From the NCBI GenBank assembly GCA_026985655.1, contig JALSQB010000036.1, forward strand, positions 1-15,620: DNA of 15,620 bases. Direction: 5' to 3'. Shown here one piece after another: positions 13,596 through 15,620 of this stretch. A model generated the notes under the pieces. That model worked only from the letters and a program-made list of their open reading frames with translations. It was not told the origin of the DNA and ran no database searches. Position numbers and translations under genes: made by a program. The number at the start of each line of letters is the position of its first letter. Position 1 is the first letter of the stretch. The stretch is from Campylobacteraceae bacterium (GTDB taxonomy: Bacteria; Campylobacterota; Campylobacteria; Campylobacterales; Sulfurovaceae).

Positions 13596-13646
13596 TGTTC
13601 GATAAAATCAAACCTATAAAATTAGTAGGTTTTATTTTATCGAACA
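13596..13646 (+). repeat. Long near-perfect hairpin between ispA and tkt
   Basis: A 21-base left arm (13596-13616, starting TGTTCGATAAAAT) pairs with a 21-base right arm (13626-13646, ending ATTTTATCGAACA) with a single mismatch and a 9-base loop (TAAAATTAG). It starts 5 bp after the ispA stop and ends 29 bp before the tkt start. No T-run follows, so it is not a classical terminator. An RNA processing or stabilising element, or an attenuator, is more likely. Confidence 0.85.
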
Positions 13647-13675
13647 GTGATAGATTGAAATTTCAAGGAATAAAC

Positions 13676-15619
13676 ATGAAGATGACAGAACAGAACAAAA
13701 TGCGTAAAAAAATGGCGAATACCATTCGTTTTTTAGCAGCAGATATGGTGCAAAAAGCAAACTCTGGACACCCAGGTGCCCCTATGGGCTTGGCAGATAT
13801 TGCCGTGGTATTGAGTGAACACTTAAGACATAATCCTAAAAATGCTAAATGGTTAAACCGTGACCGTTTGGTTTTCTCTGGTGGGCATGGTTCTTCTTTA
13901 ATCTATTCTCTTTTACATCTTTGGGGTTACGATGTAAGCTTAGATGATTTAAAAGCATTTAGACAACTCGATTCAAAAACACCTGGTCACCCAGAATTTG
14001 GACATACTGATGGCGTAGAGATAACAACAGGTCCTTTGGGACAAGGGGTTGCCAATGCTGTTGGTTTTGCTATGGCTGCAAAATATACAGGGCATCAAGT
14101 AAACTCTGAAACATGTGAACTCATTGACCATAAGGTCTATTGTCTTTGTGGTGATGGTGACTTACAAGAGGGAATTTCGTATGAAGCATGTTCTTTAGCT
14201 GGACACAATAAGCTTGACAATTTAGTGCTTATTTATGATTCAAATTGTATTACCATTGAGGGTGACACAAGCATTGCATGGAGTGAAGATGTTGCAGGAC
14301 GTTTTACAGCACAAGGGTGGGATGTAAAAAAGATTAATGGTCACTGTTATGATGAGATTGATGAAGTTTTAAGTGAAGTAAAAAGTGCTACAAAGCCTAC
14401 TATTATTATTGCTAATACCATCATTGGTAGGGGTGCGATGGAATTAGAGGGAACTCACCATACCCACGGTGCACCTCTTGGAGAAAAAATTATTGCTGAA
14501 TCTAAAGCAAAAGAGGGATTCCCTCCTGAAGATTTCCATATTCCAGAAGATGTATTAGTGCGTTTTAGATCGGCGATTGAAGTGGGAGAGATGTATGAAA
14601 AACAGTGGATTCAACTACATAAACAAGCACCACTTATTGAGCAAAATGAAGCGATGGATAGACTACTCAATCCAGACTTTTCAGCCATTGAATTTCCTGA
14701 TTTTTCAGAGACAAGTGAGATGGCAACCCGTGATTCTAATGGACAGATTTTAAATGCCATTGCCAAAGCCATTCCTTCTTTTGTAGGTGGTTCAGCAGAC
14801 TTAGCTCCTTCAAACAAAACAGAACTTAAAGAGATGGGTGACTTTCCAAAAGGTAGAAACATGCATTTTGGAATTCGTGAGCATTCTATGGCAGCGATTA
14901 CCAATGCTATGGCACTTTATGGAACGGTCATTCCTTTTAATGCTACCTTTTTTGTCTTCTCTGATTATTTAAAACCATCAGCAAGAATTGCAGCACTTAC
15001 AAGTATTCAAAACTTTTTTGTTTGGACACACGATAGCATTGGGGTAGGAGAAGATGGACCAACCCATGAGCCAATTGAACATTTAAGTCAGTTTAGAGCT
15101 TTACCAAACTTTTACGTTTGGCGACCTGCTGATGCCTCTGAAAATGTGGAAGCTTGGAAAACAGCATTAAGCATGAACGCACCACATGGTTTTGTTCTTT
15201 CGCGTCAAAAACTTAAAACGCTTAAACCTGAAAAGGCTTTTGGTGATGTCTCTCGTGGGGCGTATTTGGTTAAAGAACGACAAGGAGCAGGTGTTACGCT
15301 TATGGCATCTGGTTCAGAGTTGATGCTTTGTCTTAATGCTGCGTGTGAATTAGAAAAAGAGGGCATTAAAGCCAATGTTGTCTCTGTTCCTTGTTTGGAC
15401 TTGTTTAATGAACAAGATAGCGAATATAAATCAAAAGTGATTAAAAGTAATACCAAAGTATTGGCAGTAGAAGCAGGTACGGCAACAGAATATTATCGTT
15501 ATGCTGATGATGTACTTGGTATGGAGAGCTTTGGGGCTTCAGCTCCTGCTAATTTACTTTTTGAAAAATTTGGATTTACAATAGAAAATATTGTTAAAAA
15601 AGCAACGGAATTGGTATAA
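13676..15619 (+). CDS. tkt: Transketolase
   Basis: 647 aa from the ATG at 13676, complete. A thiamine-diphosphate enzyme moving two-carbon units between sugar phosphates in the pentose phosphate pathway (and the Calvin cycle where present). Seen: SGHPGAPMG near residues 30-38; HGSSLIY; GPLGQG; the ThDP/Mg motif beginning GDGDLQEG at ~159 and ending with Asn ~190 (IYDSN); HTHGAPLG; and the catalytic Glu in FGIREHSMA (~402), followed by the pyrimidine-binding FFVFSDY region. The start is chosen because CAAGGAATAAAC precedes ATG 13676. The frame stays open upstream to a TTG at 13595, but those extra 27 codons run through the intergenic hairpin and match no conserved N-terminus. A second ATG at 13682 is possible. 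Probably co-transcribed with ispA. Confidence 0.96.
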   Translation: MKMTEQNKMRKKMANTIRFLAADMVQKANSGHPGAPMGLADIAVVLSEHLRHNPKNAKWLNRDRLVFSGGHGSSLIYSLLHLWGYDVSLDDLKAFRQLDSKTPGHPEFGHTDGVEITTGPLGQGVANAVGFAMAAKYTGHQVNSETCELIDHKVYCLCGDGDLQEGISYEACSLAGHNKLDNLVLIYDSNCITIEGDTSIAWSEDVAGRFTAQGWDVKKINGHCYDEIDEVLSEVKSATKPTIIIANTIIGRGAMELEGTHHTHGAPLGEKIIAESKAKEGFPPEDFHIPEDVLVRFRSAIEVGEMYEKQWIQLHKQAPLIEQNEAMDRLLNPDFSAIEFPDFSETSEMATRDSNGQILNAIAKAIPSFVGGSADLAPSNKTELKEMGDFPKGRNMHFGIREHSMAAITNAMALYGTVIPFNATFFVFSDYLKPSARIAALTSIQNFFVWTHDSIGVGEDGPTHEPIEHLSQFRALPNFYVWRPADASENVEAWKTALSMNAPHGFVLSRQKLKTLKPEKAFGDVSRGAYLVKERQGAGVTLMASGSELMLCLNAACELEKEGIKANVVSVPCLDLFNEQDSEYKSKVIKSNTKVLAVEAGTATEYYRYADDVLGMESFGASAPANLLFEKFGFTIENIVKKATELV

Positions 15620-15620
15620 A

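Noticed and set aside
13595..13675. Extended transketolase N-terminus from a TTG start
   Set aside because: The extra codons run through the 21-bp hairpin and show no transketolase similarity, while ATG 13676 has a well-placed AAGGAA.
1..15620. CRISPR array, tRNA genes, insertion sequences or phage genes
   Set aside because: No regularly spaced repeats, no tRNA T-arm-like segments in plausible context, and no transposase, integrase or phage protein motifs were seen in any gap or gene.

Overview
The window reads as ordinary chromosome of a low-GC member of the Campylobacterota (Epsilonproteobacteria), probably a free-living lineage such as Sulfurimonas, Sulfurovum or Arcobacter. The evidence is gene order and content: an rpsT-prfA pair and an ispA-tkt pair (both neighbourhoods known from Campylobacter and relatives), an FdhA-like molybdoenzyme, a CspA-family cold shock protein (not usual in Campylobacter or Helicobacter), and AT-rich promoters with a good TATAAT-like -10 but no clear -35. 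The genus call is inference. No tRNA, rRNA, CRISPR array, insertion sequence or prophage gene was recognised.

Layout. 1-780: 3' end of an FdhA-like molybdopterin oxidoreductase. 858-4117: an RND efflux permease encoded as two half-size proteins joined by a TAATG stop/start overlap. 4098-4880 (minus): its probable periplasmic adaptor, convergent with the permease and overlapping it by 20 bp. 5035-6445: rpsT and prfA. 6440-7586 (minus): a five-helix membrane protein of unknown function and a truncated, motif-eroded relative of the UDP-glucose dehydrogenase N-terminal domain, separated by a palindromic intergenic stretch. 7587-7870: a very AT-rich gap. 7871-10652: a membrane-anchored OmpA-like protein, a small membrane coiled-coil protein overlapping it by one base, and a divergent FtsH-like AAA+ protease, closed by a strong bidirectional terminator. 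10666-11157 (minus): an unrecognised soluble protein. 11318-12187: a membrane-anchored LysM protein. 12364-12582: a cold shock protein with a structured leader. 12742-15619: ispA and tkt, separated by a long near-perfect hairpin.

How the genes may work together. The two RND halves and the adaptor would form the inner-membrane and periplasmic parts of one efflux pump; no outer-membrane channel gene is present here. The OmpA-like, small coiled-coil and FtsH-like genes share strand and tight spacing and may form an envelope-linked unit, but that is inference. rpsT/prfA (translation) and ispA/tkt (isoprenoid and pentose phosphate metabolism) are housekeeping pairs. I see no clear evidence of a wholly new multi-gene system. 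The best candidates for something undescribed are the split RND pump, the orphan UDP-glucose-dehydrogenase-like protein, the FtsH-like cluster, and several structured non-coding stretches.
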